64,000 nt of DNA from Lujinxingia vulgaris (GTDB taxonomy: Bacteria > Myxococcota_A > Bradymonadia > Bradymonadales > Bradymonadaceae), in the NCBI RefSeq assembly GCF_007997015.1, contig NZ_VOSM01000002.1, positions 794,882 to 858,881 on the forward strand, read 5' to 3'. Positions 1 to 7,977 of the stretch are shown here, one piece after another. Numbering within the stretch: the stretch's first letter is position 1; the number at the start of each line of letters is the position of its first letter. Both the position numbers and the translations under genes were made by a program. The notes under the pieces are model-generated. The model had not been told where the DNA came from and did not search any database. It saw nothing but the letters and a program-made list of their open reading frames with translations.

Positions 1-2252
1 ACGAAGTTGCGGGCGCGGTCGTGAATGATCGCGTAGGCCGCGTCCTGGTGTTCGCCGGCGCGGGCGCGCGACTGGCGAGCCAGGCGTCGATGAAGGAGGG
101 TCGCAATGACCGCCTCGCCACCCTGAGCGCTCATGGCGCTGGCTCCCAGCTCTCGCCCCATGGCCAGGCCCAGGGTGTGGGCGGTCAGGGGGGAGGAGGC
201 AACGGCGAGCAGCTGAAGGCCCAGGCGTTCAGGGCGGGTCAGCTGGGCGACGCGCCGACGGATAAAGGTCGTGAGGAGTTCGTCGACGGCCACCGGTTCG
301 GCAGCTTCGAGTTCCTCGGAGGCCTCGGTGGGGGCCTGCTCAAACTCGTAGATGAGCTCGTCAATAAGCCGGGGGTGGAGGTTGCCACGGCGCAGGATCA
401 GCTGCTTGCTGCGAAGGGAGAGGTTGGCGGCGTTGGCCAGCACGTACTCCCGGGCCTCTTCTTTGGAGAAACCGTGAATCTCGACGCGGTGCAGGGCGAT
501 GGGAGAGGTCGCAAGTTCGCCAAAGAAGGGGTGATTGGCGTGGTCTTTGCCGGGGCCAGTAAGAATGCTGGTGACCATGAAGACGCGCATGCCGCGGGGA
601 TCGTTGGTCAGGTCGGCGAGGAGCGCGGAGGTGTCCAGCCCGGCAAAGTGGGTGTCTTCGAGCGCGATGAGGACGGGGCGTTGTTCGCTGAGCTCCACGA
701 GCACGCGGCGCAGCGCGTCGATGGCCGAGCGCCGGCCGACCTCCGGGCAGGCTTCGCCGCGATCGTAGAGCGCCGGGAAGATGCGAGCGGCCTGAAGGCG
801 GGCGGTCTCCATGCGCTGGCGCGACTTCTCGGGGAGGCGCGCGATGATGCCGGCGAGCTGCTCGGCGATTTCGTCCCAACCCTGGTAGGCGCCGGTGTCG
901 CGGTGGAAACAGCGTCCGCGCAGCACGATCCAGCCCAGCTGGGATGCCCAGTGGGCCAGGGCATCGATCAGCGCGGTCTTGCCGGTGCCCTGGGGGCCTT
1001 CGACGACGCTTAAGCCCAGGCGGCGCTCCTGGGCGCAGAGGCTGGCGCGCTCGGTGAGCTGATCGAAGATCTCACGACGGCCGTAGAGCACCTCGCGGTC
1101 TTCGACGACGGTAGCCGGGATGGTGACCGAGCGGTTCTCGTCGGTGGAGAGGAGGTCGAGGACCTCGTTGAGCGAGGGGCGGCGTTGAGGCTCGCTGGCG
1201 AGCAGGCCATGGATGAGGTTGACCCAGGCGGCCGGGCAGTGCGGGGCGACCTCCGAGAGGAAGATACGCTCGCGGCGTGGGCGGGGGCCTTCGTCACCCT
1301 CGATGACGCGCTGGCAGGCGTCGAAGGGTTTGCCGGCCAGGGCCTCAAAAAAGATCACGCCCAGCGCGTAGAGGTCGGCCGCCGGGCTGAACTCGCCACG
1401 GCGAAGCTCCGGGGCGCTGTAGCAGGAGCGAAGATCGCCGGAGCCCGGGCGCTCCAGGTGGGGGTGCAGCCCGAAGTCGGTCAGGCGTACCTGGCCGGCG
1501 TCGTTGATCAGGATGTTGGTGGGCTTGAGCCCGCCGTGAACCTTGCGAAAACGGTGGAGGTACTCCAGCGCCGCGACGATCTGGGGGCCGATGGCCTGGA
1601 TGCGCAGGATGATCAGGTCGAGGGCGCGATCGGCGGCCTCGGAGTCTTCGAGCAAGGACTCGGGGATCTCCAGGGTGTTGGGGCGGTCGGCGGCGATCTC
1701 TTCGGGGACGGATTCTTCGCCCTCGGAGGAGGGCTCGTCGAGGGCGGGGGGAAGATCGTCTTCGTCGAGGGTGGAGGGAAGCTCAATGGTGGGAAGATCG
1801 TCTTCATCGAGCGCGGCAGCCGGGGCTTCGGTGGAGGCGTCCGGGGAGGTGCTGGCGCTTAAGATCGCCTGTTCGGCCTCGGTGATGGGGCGCAGCAGGT
1901 AGGCATCGAGCGGCATTCCGTCGACGTAGTCGCGCATCAGCCGGGTGACCTGTTCGCCGCGGAAGATCTCGCGGTAGCGGGCCAGGTTGGGATGATCGAG
2001 GCGCGTGAGGCTGTCGAAGTGGCGCGCGAACTCGTCGGGGTCGCGCACCCGAGCAAAGGTCAGCTTCTTGAGGACAAAGCGCTCCGGGCGCGGCATCTCG
2101 CCGCTGACCTCTGCGGACTCCCCCTCGGCCAGGCGCATGCGCAGCACCTCGAAGGACTCGCCAAGCTCACCGGTGCCGATAAGGCGGACCTGTTCGAGCG
2201 ACTCGTCTGTGCGGGGCGCATCCTGAAGATCGTGGGGGGCGTCGGTGCTCAT
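1..2252 (-). CDS. Pseudokinase fused to a STAND/AAA-type ATPase (3' end outside window)
   Basis: About 750 residues are visible; the C-terminus runs off the left edge. The N-terminal half is a Hanks-type kinase fold: a Gly loop (LIGTGELG, about residues 24-31), a retained Lys in FVLKK, and DFG at about 259-261. The catalytic loop reads HGGLKPTN (239-246), so the HRD Arg and the catalytic Asp are both Gly. An acidic, low-complexity insert of about 70 residues (DEDDLP occurs twice) interrupts the kinase fold near residues 145-215. After the kinase comes an ATPase with Walker A GPQGTGKT near residue 417 and a Walker-B-like LIALED near 530, as in the kinase/ATPase/TPR sensor proteins common in Myxococcota. 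The ATG overlaps the stop of the upstream PUA-domain gene by ATGA. Inference: a scaffold or ATP-sensing pseudokinase regulator. Seen: the missing Asp. Not seen: the C-terminus, which in relatives is often TPR. Confidence 0.8.
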   Translation of the reverse strand, partial: MSTDAPHDLQDAPRTDESLEQVRLIGTGELGESFEVLRMRLAEGESAEVSGEMPRPERFVLKKLTFARVRDPDEFARHFDSLTRLDHPNLARYREIFRGEQVTRLMRDYVDGMPLDAYLLRPITEAEQAILSASTSPDASTEAPAAALDEDDLPTIELPSTLDEDDLPPALDEPSSEGEESVPEEIAADRPNTLEIPESLLEDSEAADRALDLIILRIQAIGPQIVAALEYLHRFRKVHGGLKPTNILINDAGQVRLTDFGLHPHLERPGSGDLRSCYSAPELRRGEFSPAADLYALGVIFFEALAGKPFDACQRVIEGDEGPRPRRERIFLSEVAPHCPAAWVNLIHGLLASEPQRRPSLNEVLDLLSTDENRSVTIPATVVEDREVLYGRREIFDQLTERASLCAQERRLGLSVVEGPQGTGKTALIDALAHWASQLGWIVLRGRCFHRDTGAYQGWDEIAEQLAGIIARLPEKSRQRMETARLQAARIFPALYDRGEACPEVGRRSAIDALRRVLVELSEQRPVLIALEDTHFAGLDTSALLADLTNDPRGMRVFMVTSILTGPGKDHANHPFFGELATSPIALHRVEIHGFSKEEAREYVLANAANLSLRSKQLILRRGNLHPRLIDELIYEFEQAPTEASEELEAAEPVAVDELLTTFIRRRVAQLTRPERLGLQLLAVASSPLTAHTLGLAMGRELGASAMSAQGGEAVIATLLHRRLARQSRARAGEHQDAAYAIIHDRARNF

Positions 2253-2788
2253 TCAACCTCGCCGAAGGCCGAGCGGGTCACGTCCTGGGACCACGCTTTG
2301 GGGAAGAAGCTCTGGACCTCGCGCTCGCCAGGGTCGGTGCTGCGCAAGAACCCGACGCCGAGGCCGTGGCCGCGGTGGCGAATGAGGACGTAGCCGCGCG
2401 AGGTGCACGCGCCGACCTGATCGTCGCTGAGCGTGAAGGTCTTGCGGGTGAGGTAGGCGTCGCATTGCTCGGCGCTGGTGTCGATGACGTTGATGCGGGC
2501 GTAGCGAGCGAAGGTCATCGCCGCCGGCGTGGTGAGTTTGGGCACCACCATATCATCGCGCATAAAGGAGAGGCCGACCGAGTCGGGGCGCGGCTCGGTG
2601 GGAAGATGGTGATCGCGGTGAACGACGCTGACGATGCGTTTGTTGGCGCGAATAAACACCAGATCTTCGAGATGGGCCGGGTCGATGCCAAAGCGCTCCT
2701 CGAGGATCGTGAGGAAAGGGGTGGCGTCGATGGCCGGCGTTGCCAGGGTGGCCAGCGCCTCGGTGAGTTTTGAAGGGATCGCGCTCAT
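2249..2788 (-). CDS. Stand-alone PUA-like RNA-binding domain of RsmF type
   Basis: A 179-residue protein. The segment around ARYARINV...CDAYLTRKTF...GYVLIRHRGHGLGVGF...SFFPKAW resembles the C-terminal PUA-like domain (Methyltranf_PUA) that is normally fused to the RsmF/NOP2-type rRNA m5C methyltransferase. Here it is a separate gene directly downstream of the catalytic gene. The ATG at 2788 overlaps that gene's stop (ATGA), and its own stop overlaps the next ATG in the same way. A longer open frame extends upstream to 2899, but 2788 is preferred because of the coupling overlap and because the extension is low-complexity antisense-like sequence. The N-terminal 40 residues (SKLTEALATLATPAIDATPF) may be a helical linker. 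Likely role: positions the methyltransferase on rRNA or tRNA as a second subunit. Family assignment is from remembered motif layout, not a search. Confidence 0.7.
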   Translation of the reverse strand: MSAIPSKLTEALATLATPAIDATPFLTILEERFGIDPAHLEDLVFIRANKRIVSVVHRDHHLPTEPRPDSVGLSFMRDDMVVPKLTTPAAMTFARYARINVIDTSAEQCDAYLTRKTFTLSDDQVGACTSRGYVLIRHRGHGLGVGFLRSTDPGEREVQSFFPKAWSQDVTRSAFGEVE

Positions 2789-3711
2789 GAACGGGCCCCT
2801 TTTTGAAGGAGCGCTACAAAGAAGCCGCCGCTGTCGTTGTGATGGGGATAGACACGCATGGCGTTTTTGAGCCGGGGATCGAAGGATTCTCCCTGCCACT
2901 CTATCAGACCCGGAGCGCTATGAAAGCCCGGGATGCGTGTGGGAAGGACGTCGAAGTCGCCAAGCTCCGGGTCGTTGAGGCAGGCGTGGATGACGGCCTC
3001 GTTTTCTTCCGGGGCGTAGGTGCAGGTGGCGTAGGCGATCAGGCCGCCGGGGCGGCAGAGATCGAGGGCGCGCTTGAGGATGGCCTGCTGGACGCGGCTC
3101 ATACGGCTGAGTTCGGCGGGGCGGGCGGCGCCCACGCGCGGGTTTTTGCGGGAGGTACCCTCGCAGGAGCAGGGGACATCGGCCAGGATGCGGTCGAAGC
3201 TCCCGAGGTCGGCCGGGAGGTTGGCCGCGTCGTGGCAGATGAGCGAGGCGTTGAAGACGCCCAGGCGGTCGAGCACCCGGCTGACGGCGCGCATGCGTCG
3301 GTAGTCGCGGTCGTTGGCGATGAGCGTGCCGGTGTTTTGCATCGCGACGGCGATCTGCGCCGTTTTGTTGCCCGGTGCCGCGCAGGTGTCGAGGAGGCGC
3401 TCGCCAGGCTGCGGATCGAGCACGGTCACCGGCAGGAGTGAGACTTCTTCCTGCACGTGGTAGAGCCCGGCGGCGTACTCAAAACGGGTGCCCGGACTCA
3501 ACGCAGGGTCGAGCAGGTAGGTGCCCGGACGCCAGCTTCGCGGCTGGAAGTCGATGCCGTGGGAGCCAAAGGATGCTTCGAGTTCGGCCGGTGTGATCTT
3601 CAGATCGTTGGCCCACACGCAGAGGGGGAGGGGCCTTGCGAGCGCGGCCTCAAAGGCCTCGAAGTCATCGATGATGTCGCGGTAGCGCGAGAAGTCGGGG
3701 ATGGCGTTCAT
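2785..3711 (-). CDS. RsmB/RsmF-family RNA (cytosine-5) methyltransferase, catalytic subunit
   Basis: A 308-residue SAM-dependent m5C RNA methyltransferase. The SAM-binding motif DTCAAPGNKT lies at about 108-117, with the two family cysteines in DVPCSCEGTSRKNP (PCS, Cys181) and ATCTY (TC, Cys230). In this family one Cys attacks cytosine C6 and the other aids product release, and both are present. The N-terminal about 90 residues match the small domain preceding the Rossmann fold. The protein is shorter than RsmF (about 480 residues) because the PUA-like part is encoded by the next gene. It starts at the ATG at 3711, which overlaps the maf stop by ATGA. Whether the target is 16S rRNA, 23S rRNA or tRNA cannot be read from the sequence. 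Confidence 0.88.
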   Translation of the reverse strand: MNAIPDFSRYRDIIDDFEAFEAALARPLPLCVWANDLKITPAELEASFGSHGIDFQPRSWRPGTYLLDPALSPGTRFEYAAGLYHVQEEVSLLPVTVLDPQPGERLLDTCAAPGNKTAQIAVAMQNTGTLIANDRDYRRMRAVSRVLDRLGVFNASLICHDAANLPADLGSFDRILADVPCSCEGTSRKNPRVGAARPAELSRMSRVQQAILKRALDLCRPGGLIAYATCTYAPEENEAVIHACLNDPELGDFDVLPTRIPGFHSAPGLIEWQGESFDPRLKNAMRVYPHHNDSGGFFVALLQKGARS

Positions 3712-4301
3712 AGCTTCTCAAGGTAGCCGGCCTGGTCGAGCAGCGACCAGACGCGGGTCAGGGGCAGGCCGATGATGGCGGTGAAGTCGTCGCCACGGGC
3801 GGCCTCAAAGAGGCGGATGCCGCCGGCTTCAATGCGGTAGGAGCCGGCGCAGAAGAGCGGTTGGTCGGCCTCGACGTAGGCGCGGGCCTGGGGCTCGGTG
3901 AGCGGTCGCATGACCATCTCGAAGGCACACTCCGAGGCCAGCTCTGCGCCGTCGGGGGTGCGCAGCGCGATCGCCGTGATCAACCGGTGGGTCTTTCCCT
4001 GCAACGCCATCAGCTGGGCCACGGCGCGCTCGGCGGTGGCGGGTTTTTGAAAGATCTGCTGATCGAGGGCGATGACCTGATCGGCGCCCAGCACATAGGC
4101 GTCCGGGTAGTCTTCAGCCACTCGTCGCGCTTTATGCAGGGCCAGGCGCGCGGCCATCGTCGCGGGGGCCTCATCGGGAATGCGCGCCTCGTCGATGTGC
4201 GCGGCGCAGGCCTCAAAGGGAAGGCCCAGGCGCTGCAGAAGTTCGATCTTGTAGGCCGACTCGGTGGCCAAAATCAGCGTGTGGGGAGAGGAATGTGCCA
4301 T
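3708..4301 (-). CDS. yceF: Maf/YceF-type nucleoside triphosphate pyrophosphatase
   Basis: A 197-residue Maf-family protein, predicted to hydrolyse a modified or canonical nucleotide to its monophosphate and pyrophosphate in the cytoplasm. Characteristic segments are LILATESAYK near the N-terminus, VDEARIPDE-like HIDEARIPDE, the metal-site segment GADQVI, and CAGSYRIEAGG. The CAGS-x-x-x-E pattern and GADQV resemble E. coli YceF (reported specificity 7-methyl-GTP) more than YhdE (dTTP/UTP). It is the first gene of a four-gene run with ATGA overlaps, together with a methyltransferase and its PUA partner, consistent with housekeeping control of modified nucleotides. A 108-bp divergent gap separates it from the DUF493 gene and should hold its promoter. 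Confidence 0.88.
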   Translation of the reverse strand: MAHSSPHTLILATESAYKIELLQRLGLPFEACAAHIDEARIPDEAPATMAARLALHKARRVAEDYPDAYVLGADQVIALDQQIFQKPATAERAVAQLMALQGKTHRLITAIALRTPDGAELASECAFEMVMRPLTEPQARAYVEADQPLFCAGSYRIEAGGIRLFEAARGDDFTAIIGLPLTRVWSLLDQAGYLEKL

Positions 4302-4409
4302 GGGATGTTTGACCGAAGGTGGCGTGTTAGACCATCAGAACGTACGTGCGTCCGGCATCGTTCCGCCGGCGAGCTGAGCTATCTAAATCAGGAAAAAAGG
4401 AGGAGCGCC

Positions 4410-4697
4410 GTGAGCGATCCACAGACGATGATCGACCGACTCAACGCCATGCACACCTTTCCGGGGCCATTTCTATTTAAGGTCATTGGCGAGAATGAGC
4501 CGACCTTTGTGAGCCGGGTGGTGCAGGCGGCCGTCAACGCGATCGGTGGTGAGGCCGAGCTGGACATCGAGACCCGCGAGAGCGGCAAGGGCAACCACGT
4601 GGCGGTGACGCTCTCGGCACAGGTGCAGGACCCGCAGATGGTGCTCGAAGTCTACGAGCTTTTGCGGGCCGTGCAGGGCGTGCGTTTTATGATGTGA
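4410..4697 (+). CDS. DUF493 (YbeD-like) small protein
   Basis: A 95-residue protein with the DUF493 pattern: an N-terminal FPGPFLFKVIG strand, a central helix VVQAAVNAIGG and a final LRAVQGVRFMM segment, giving an ACT-like alpha/beta fold. The biochemical role of the family is unsettled. The start is the GTG at 4410, decided by a strong ribosome-binding site (AAGGAGG, 4397-4403) six bases upstream. It is transcribed divergently from the maf operon and ends 11 bp before the stop of the convergent TPR/PEGA gene, with no obvious terminator hairpin in the gap. Confidence 0.85.
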   Translation: MSDPQTMIDRLNAMHTFPGPFLFKVIGENEPTFVSRVVQAAVNAIGGEAELDIETRESGKGNHVAVTLSAQVQDPQMVLEVYELLRAVQGVRFMM

Positions 4698-4708
4698 GCA
4701 GGAGGGGA

Positions 4709-5866
4709 TCAGTCGAGCAGCTCGACGGGCGCATCGGAGCGCCGGGGGGCGGGCTCTTCGGAGGGGGCGATCTCCTCTTCGCTGCCCGAGGAGAGCACGT
4801 CCCAGGCGTAAAGACCTCCGCCGGCCAGCAGAGAGACGGCCGCGCCGATCCAAAGGCCGTTGGCGGTGCGTTGCTGGGAGATGCCGGTGTCGAGAAGTTC
4901 GCGATTGACGCCGCCGAAGGTGTTTTGCTGCTGCTCAAGCGCGTCATAGGTCGCGCTGGCCTGCATGCCCACGATGGCGGCGGCTGCGCCCAGCGCAACG
5001 CCCACTCCGCCCAGGCCCAGCGCCGCACTCTGCCGAGGGTTGGAGAAGATGCCTCCCTGGTCCATCGCCGAGGCGGGGATGAAGAGGGTGAGGGTCTCAT
5101 CGGCCGGGATCTCGACGCTCTCCGAAAAGTCGGCGCCGCCGCCGCGGATGGCGAAGGCGGTGGTGCCCGCCTCAACCTCAACGGGGCGTTGCAGGGGAAG
5201 GGCGTAGCTCTGGCCGCCGACCACAAGCGCGGCGCCGGAGAGGTCACTCTGGACCATCAGCCGGCCGGTCTGCATGGTGGCGCGCAGGGTCATGGCGAGC
5301 TCTTCGCGCTGGCGAGCTTCCAGGGTGATGATCTGGCGGGCCTGATCGAAGTCGGGGAGGCTGGCCACCAGGGTGTAGGTGCCCGGCGCAAGGTCGAGCT
5401 CGCAGGGGGCGTTGCAGCGCTCCTCGGTCTCTTCGACGAGGATGGTGGCGCCCTCGGGGGAGGTCGTCACGTTGAGGGTCGCCATCGACGCGGCGATGGC
5501 CTGCTGGATCTCAATGACCGTGTCGGCGACCTCGCCGGCGTTGGGAGCACCCGGGAGTTCGGAGAGGTAGCGCTGGAAGTAGGCCTCGGCCTCAGTGAGT
5601 ATGCCCGCCAGACGGTAGGCCTGGCCGACGTTGTAGAGCAGCTCGGAGCGTCCGGAGAGCTCGTAGGACTCTAAGAAGGCCTCGGCCGCCTTTTCAAACT
5701 CGTCGTTATCGTAGAAGGCGCGTCCTTCCATGAAGCGCTCGCGGGCCTGCTCCAGCGTGTCTTGAGCAAAGGCCGGGGCCGGAAGCGCCAGCGAGAGCGA
5801 GAGAGGCAACGCGCAGGCAACGAGCAGCCCTTTGAAGGTGCGGGTATGTGAAGACGAGGTAGCCAT
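4709..5866 (-). CDS. Secreted TPR/PEGA-domain membrane protein
   Basis: A 385-residue protein with a Sec signal peptide (hydrophobic core about 12-30, cleavage near AFA-QD at 34/35). TPR-like helices span about 36-128. A PEGA domain follows (about 130-195; signature TTSPEGATILVE...APGTYTLVASLPDF), then a second, weaker PEGA-like beta segment (200-263). Two hydrophobic segments (about 280-302 and 335-358) precede an acidic tail ending in VELLD. It lies 40 bp downstream of a kinase that also carries a PEGA domain, in the same orientation, so the two probably form one unit. PEGA domains are thought to mediate envelope protein-protein contacts; a partner or target of the kinase is inference. An upstream in-frame extension to 6133 overlaps the kinase tail and is rejected. 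Confidence 0.82.
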   Translation of the reverse strand: MATSSSHTRTFKGLLVACALPLSLSLALPAPAFAQDTLEQARERFMEGRAFYDNDEFEKAAEAFLESYELSGRSELLYNVGQAYRLAGILTEAEAYFQRYLSELPGAPNAGEVADTVIEIQQAIAASMATLNVTTSPEGATILVEETEERCNAPCELDLAPGTYTLVASLPDFDQARQIITLEARQREELAMTLRATMQTGRLMVQSDLSGAALVVGGQSYALPLQRPVEVEAGTTAFAIRGGGADFSESVEIPADETLTLFIPASAMDQGGIFSNPRQSAALGLGGVGVALGAAAAIVGMQASATYDALEQQQNTFGGVNRELLDTGISQQRTANGLWIGAAVSLLAGGGLYAWDVLSSGSEEEIAPSEEPAPRRSDAPVELLD

Positions 5867-5906
5867 AGAGTTCTCAGCCTTGAGGGCTTTGCAAAGACGC
5901 GGAAGA

Positions 5907-7814
5907 TTAAAACGCGAAGGGGTCGATGATGTCGTCGCGCTCGGGTTCGGGCTCAGGCTCGGGGGCCTTCTCTTTCTTCTTTTTGGGGCGAGGCGGCGGA
6001 TCGCGCTGAGGCTCGGGCTCGGGTTCAGGCTCCGGCTCGACCTGCGGTTCGGGTTCGACCTCGCGCCGCCGCTCCTTTCGCCGGGGCTGAGGCTCGGGCT
6101 CGGGTTCAGGCTCCGGATCGTTGGCCGCGGCAACTTCGTCGGAAGATGCCTCGTCGCCGGCGTCGCTGAGGGCGGTCAGCTCTAGATCGACGTCGTTGTC
6201 TTCGCGGGGGGCATAGCGAAAGCCGACCTCCTCGTAACCCTCGAGTTTGAGCTCGTAGAGCGAGGTCTCATCGGAGACGGGGAGCTCCAGTGTAATCGGG
6301 GTGATGCCGATGAGTTCGCCATCCTGGAAGACGCGGGCCCCCTCCGGGATGGTGGTCATGCGCAGGGTCGCGATCGCTTCGGGAGCGACTGCTTCCGGGG
6401 AAGTTTCGGGGGTGTTTTCGGTCGCCGCGCTGTCGTCGGCGCGCACGATGGCGTCGGCGGGGATGGCGCTGCGCGGGTCGGGGGCCTGCGATTCCTGTCC
6501 GCCGTTCATGACGACGAGCACCAGCAAGATCACGACCACAAGACTCATCACGGCGGCGGCGATGGCTGCCGGAGGGATCTTTTTGCCCGCCTTTGCCGGG
6601 GCTGCCTGCGCCGGCGCTGCCGGGCCGCCGGCGGCGGGGAACTCCCCGGTGTCGGCGGCGCTGGTGGTCGCGCGCATCGGCTGCGAGAAGCCCGCCTGGG
6701 CCTGGTGGGCGGCCATCTGTGCGTGGAAGGCCGGCGCGCCCACGTCGACGGTGTCGCGTTCATCTTCGGCGCCGGCCGCCACCGAGGGGTCGGCTGAGGC
6801 GTGCTGGCCGGTGTTCAGGGAGACGCCGGCCGGGGTGTGCGGCGCGATCATGCCCGGGCCGCTGGCCGGACGCGCTTCTTCGGCTCCTGGCGAGAAGTTC
6901 TCGTCGATGAAGCGGCTGAGGCGGTTGACGGTGTAGCCCGGCGCAACCTGGTGGAGCGCCCGATCGAGATCTTGCTTTGCGGAGTAGCCGTCCTGGTAGC
7001 GCTTGTCGGGATCGCGCTCCAGCAACTTCATCACGACTTGATCGACGACCTCGGGCACCTGCGGGTTGAGGATGCGCGGAGGGGTGATCTCCTTGGACAT
7101 GATGTTGTTGTAGATCTGAAACTCATTGTCGCCTTCAAAGGGCAGGCGATTGGTGAGCATCTTGTAGATGATAATACCGGCGGCGAAGAGGTCGGCGCGG
7201 CCGTCGATGTCGCTGGTGTTGGCCTGCTCGGGCGCCATGTAGAGGAGCTTGCCTTTGATGACGCCGTGCTGGGTGTGGCTCTCTTTGACAGCGGCCTTGG
7301 CCACGCCGAAGTCGATGATTTTGACGTCGCCCGCGTAGCTTAAGAGCACGTTGTGGGGGCTGACGTCGCGGTGCACGATCTTGAGCGGGTTGCCCTGCTC
7401 GTCGGTCTTGGAGTGGGCGACGTGCAGGCCGGCGCAGATGCTCGAGCCGATGTAGACGGCGTGGGGCACCGGCACGGTCTGGCCGCGGCGGGCCATGCCC
7501 TTGATGATGTGGGCCAGGTCGACGCCGTGGATGTACTCCATGGCGATGTAATAGGTGTCGTCGATGCATCCCAGGTCGTAGACCTGCGCGATGTTGAAGT
7601 GGTTGATGCTGACGATGATGTTGGCCTCGTCGATGAGCATCGTGATGAACTCATCGTTTTCGGCCAGGTGAGGCAGGATCTTTTTGATGGCGACGGTTTT
7701 TTCAAATCCGCCGATGCCCGGCATGGTTGCCCGATAGATCTCGGCCATGCCGCCGCGCGCCACCAGCTGGTGCAGCGTGTAGGGGCCGAACTTTTGGGGG
7801 AACTTAGCAGCCAT
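5907..7814 (-). CDS. Transmembrane Ser/Thr protein kinase with PEGA domain and Pro/Glu-rich tail
   Basis: A 635-residue Hanks-type kinase with an intact active site: Lys44 in VAIKK, HRDVSPHN (Asp150) and DFG at 168-170. HRDVSPHN is the form usual in myxobacterial kinases. A linker of about 120 residues leads to one transmembrane helix (AAVMSLVVVILLVLVVM, about 420-440), then a PEGA domain (MTTIPEGARVFQDG...) and a tail of Glu-Pro repeats broken by Lys/Arg clusters, ending DPFAF. Topology inferred: kinase in the cytoplasm, PEGA and tail in the periplasm, so the EP-rich tail could span toward the cell wall as in TonB-like proteins. The neighbouring TPR/PEGA protein is a plausible partner. The start at 7814 has an upstream purine-rich stretch (AAGGGATGG, reverse strand). 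Confidence 0.92.
   Translation of the reverse strand: MAAKFPQKFGPYTLHQLVARGGMAEIYRATMPGIGGFEKTVAIKKILPHLAENDEFITMLIDEANIIVSINHFNIAQVYDLGCIDDTYYIAMEYIHGVDLAHIIKGMARRGQTVPVPHAVYIGSSICAGLHVAHSKTDEQGNPLKIVHRDVSPHNVLLSYAGDVKIIDFGVAKAAVKESHTQHGVIKGKLLYMAPEQANTSDIDGRADLFAAGIIIYKMLTNRLPFEGDNEFQIYNNIMSKEITPPRILNPQVPEVVDQVVMKLLERDPDKRYQDGYSAKQDLDRALHQVAPGYTVNRLSRFIDENFSPGAEEARPASGPGMIAPHTPAGVSLNTGQHASADPSVAAGAEDERDTVDVGAPAFHAQMAAHQAQAGFSQPMRATTSAADTGEFPAAGGPAAPAQAAPAKAGKKIPPAAIAAAVMSLVVVILLVLVVMNGGQESQAPDPRSAIPADAIVRADDSAATENTPETSPEAVAPEAIATLRMTTIPEGARVFQDGELIGITPITLELPVSDETSLYELKLEGYEEVGFRYAPREDNDVDLELTALSDAGDEASSDEVAAANDPEPEPEPEPQPRRKERRREVEPEPQVEPEPEPEPEPQRDPPPRPKKKKEKAPEPEPEPERDDIIDPFAF
6005..6116. 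repeat. 31-bp direct repeat coding for the Glu-Pro tail
   Basis: Two identical 31-bp copies (6005-6035 and 6086-6116) lie 81 bp apart within the kinase gene, in a wider field of degenerate Glu-Pro codons (5937-6120). They encode alternating Glu-Pro stretches separated by a Lys/Arg-rich block. Such repeats can expand or contract by slippage, so tail length may vary between strains. Confidence 0.75.
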
Positions 7815-7977
7815 AAACGGACCATCCCTTTGCGCGGTGACCGAACCTGGAGAGCGCTCCCTTTAAAGCGGCCAGCTTATGCCGGTCGGCCGGCGGGAGA
7901 ACCCTCGCTGCTTCTTACCACAGGGGCGGCGTGGGGCCAAAGGCAGCGAGGGCGCGATCGGGCGCATCGAAGCGCCC

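Noticed and set aside
4709..6133. Extended start of the TPR/PEGA protein inside the kinase tail.
   Set aside because: The extension is a shadow of the Glu-Pro codons, and a proper signal peptide begins at 5866.
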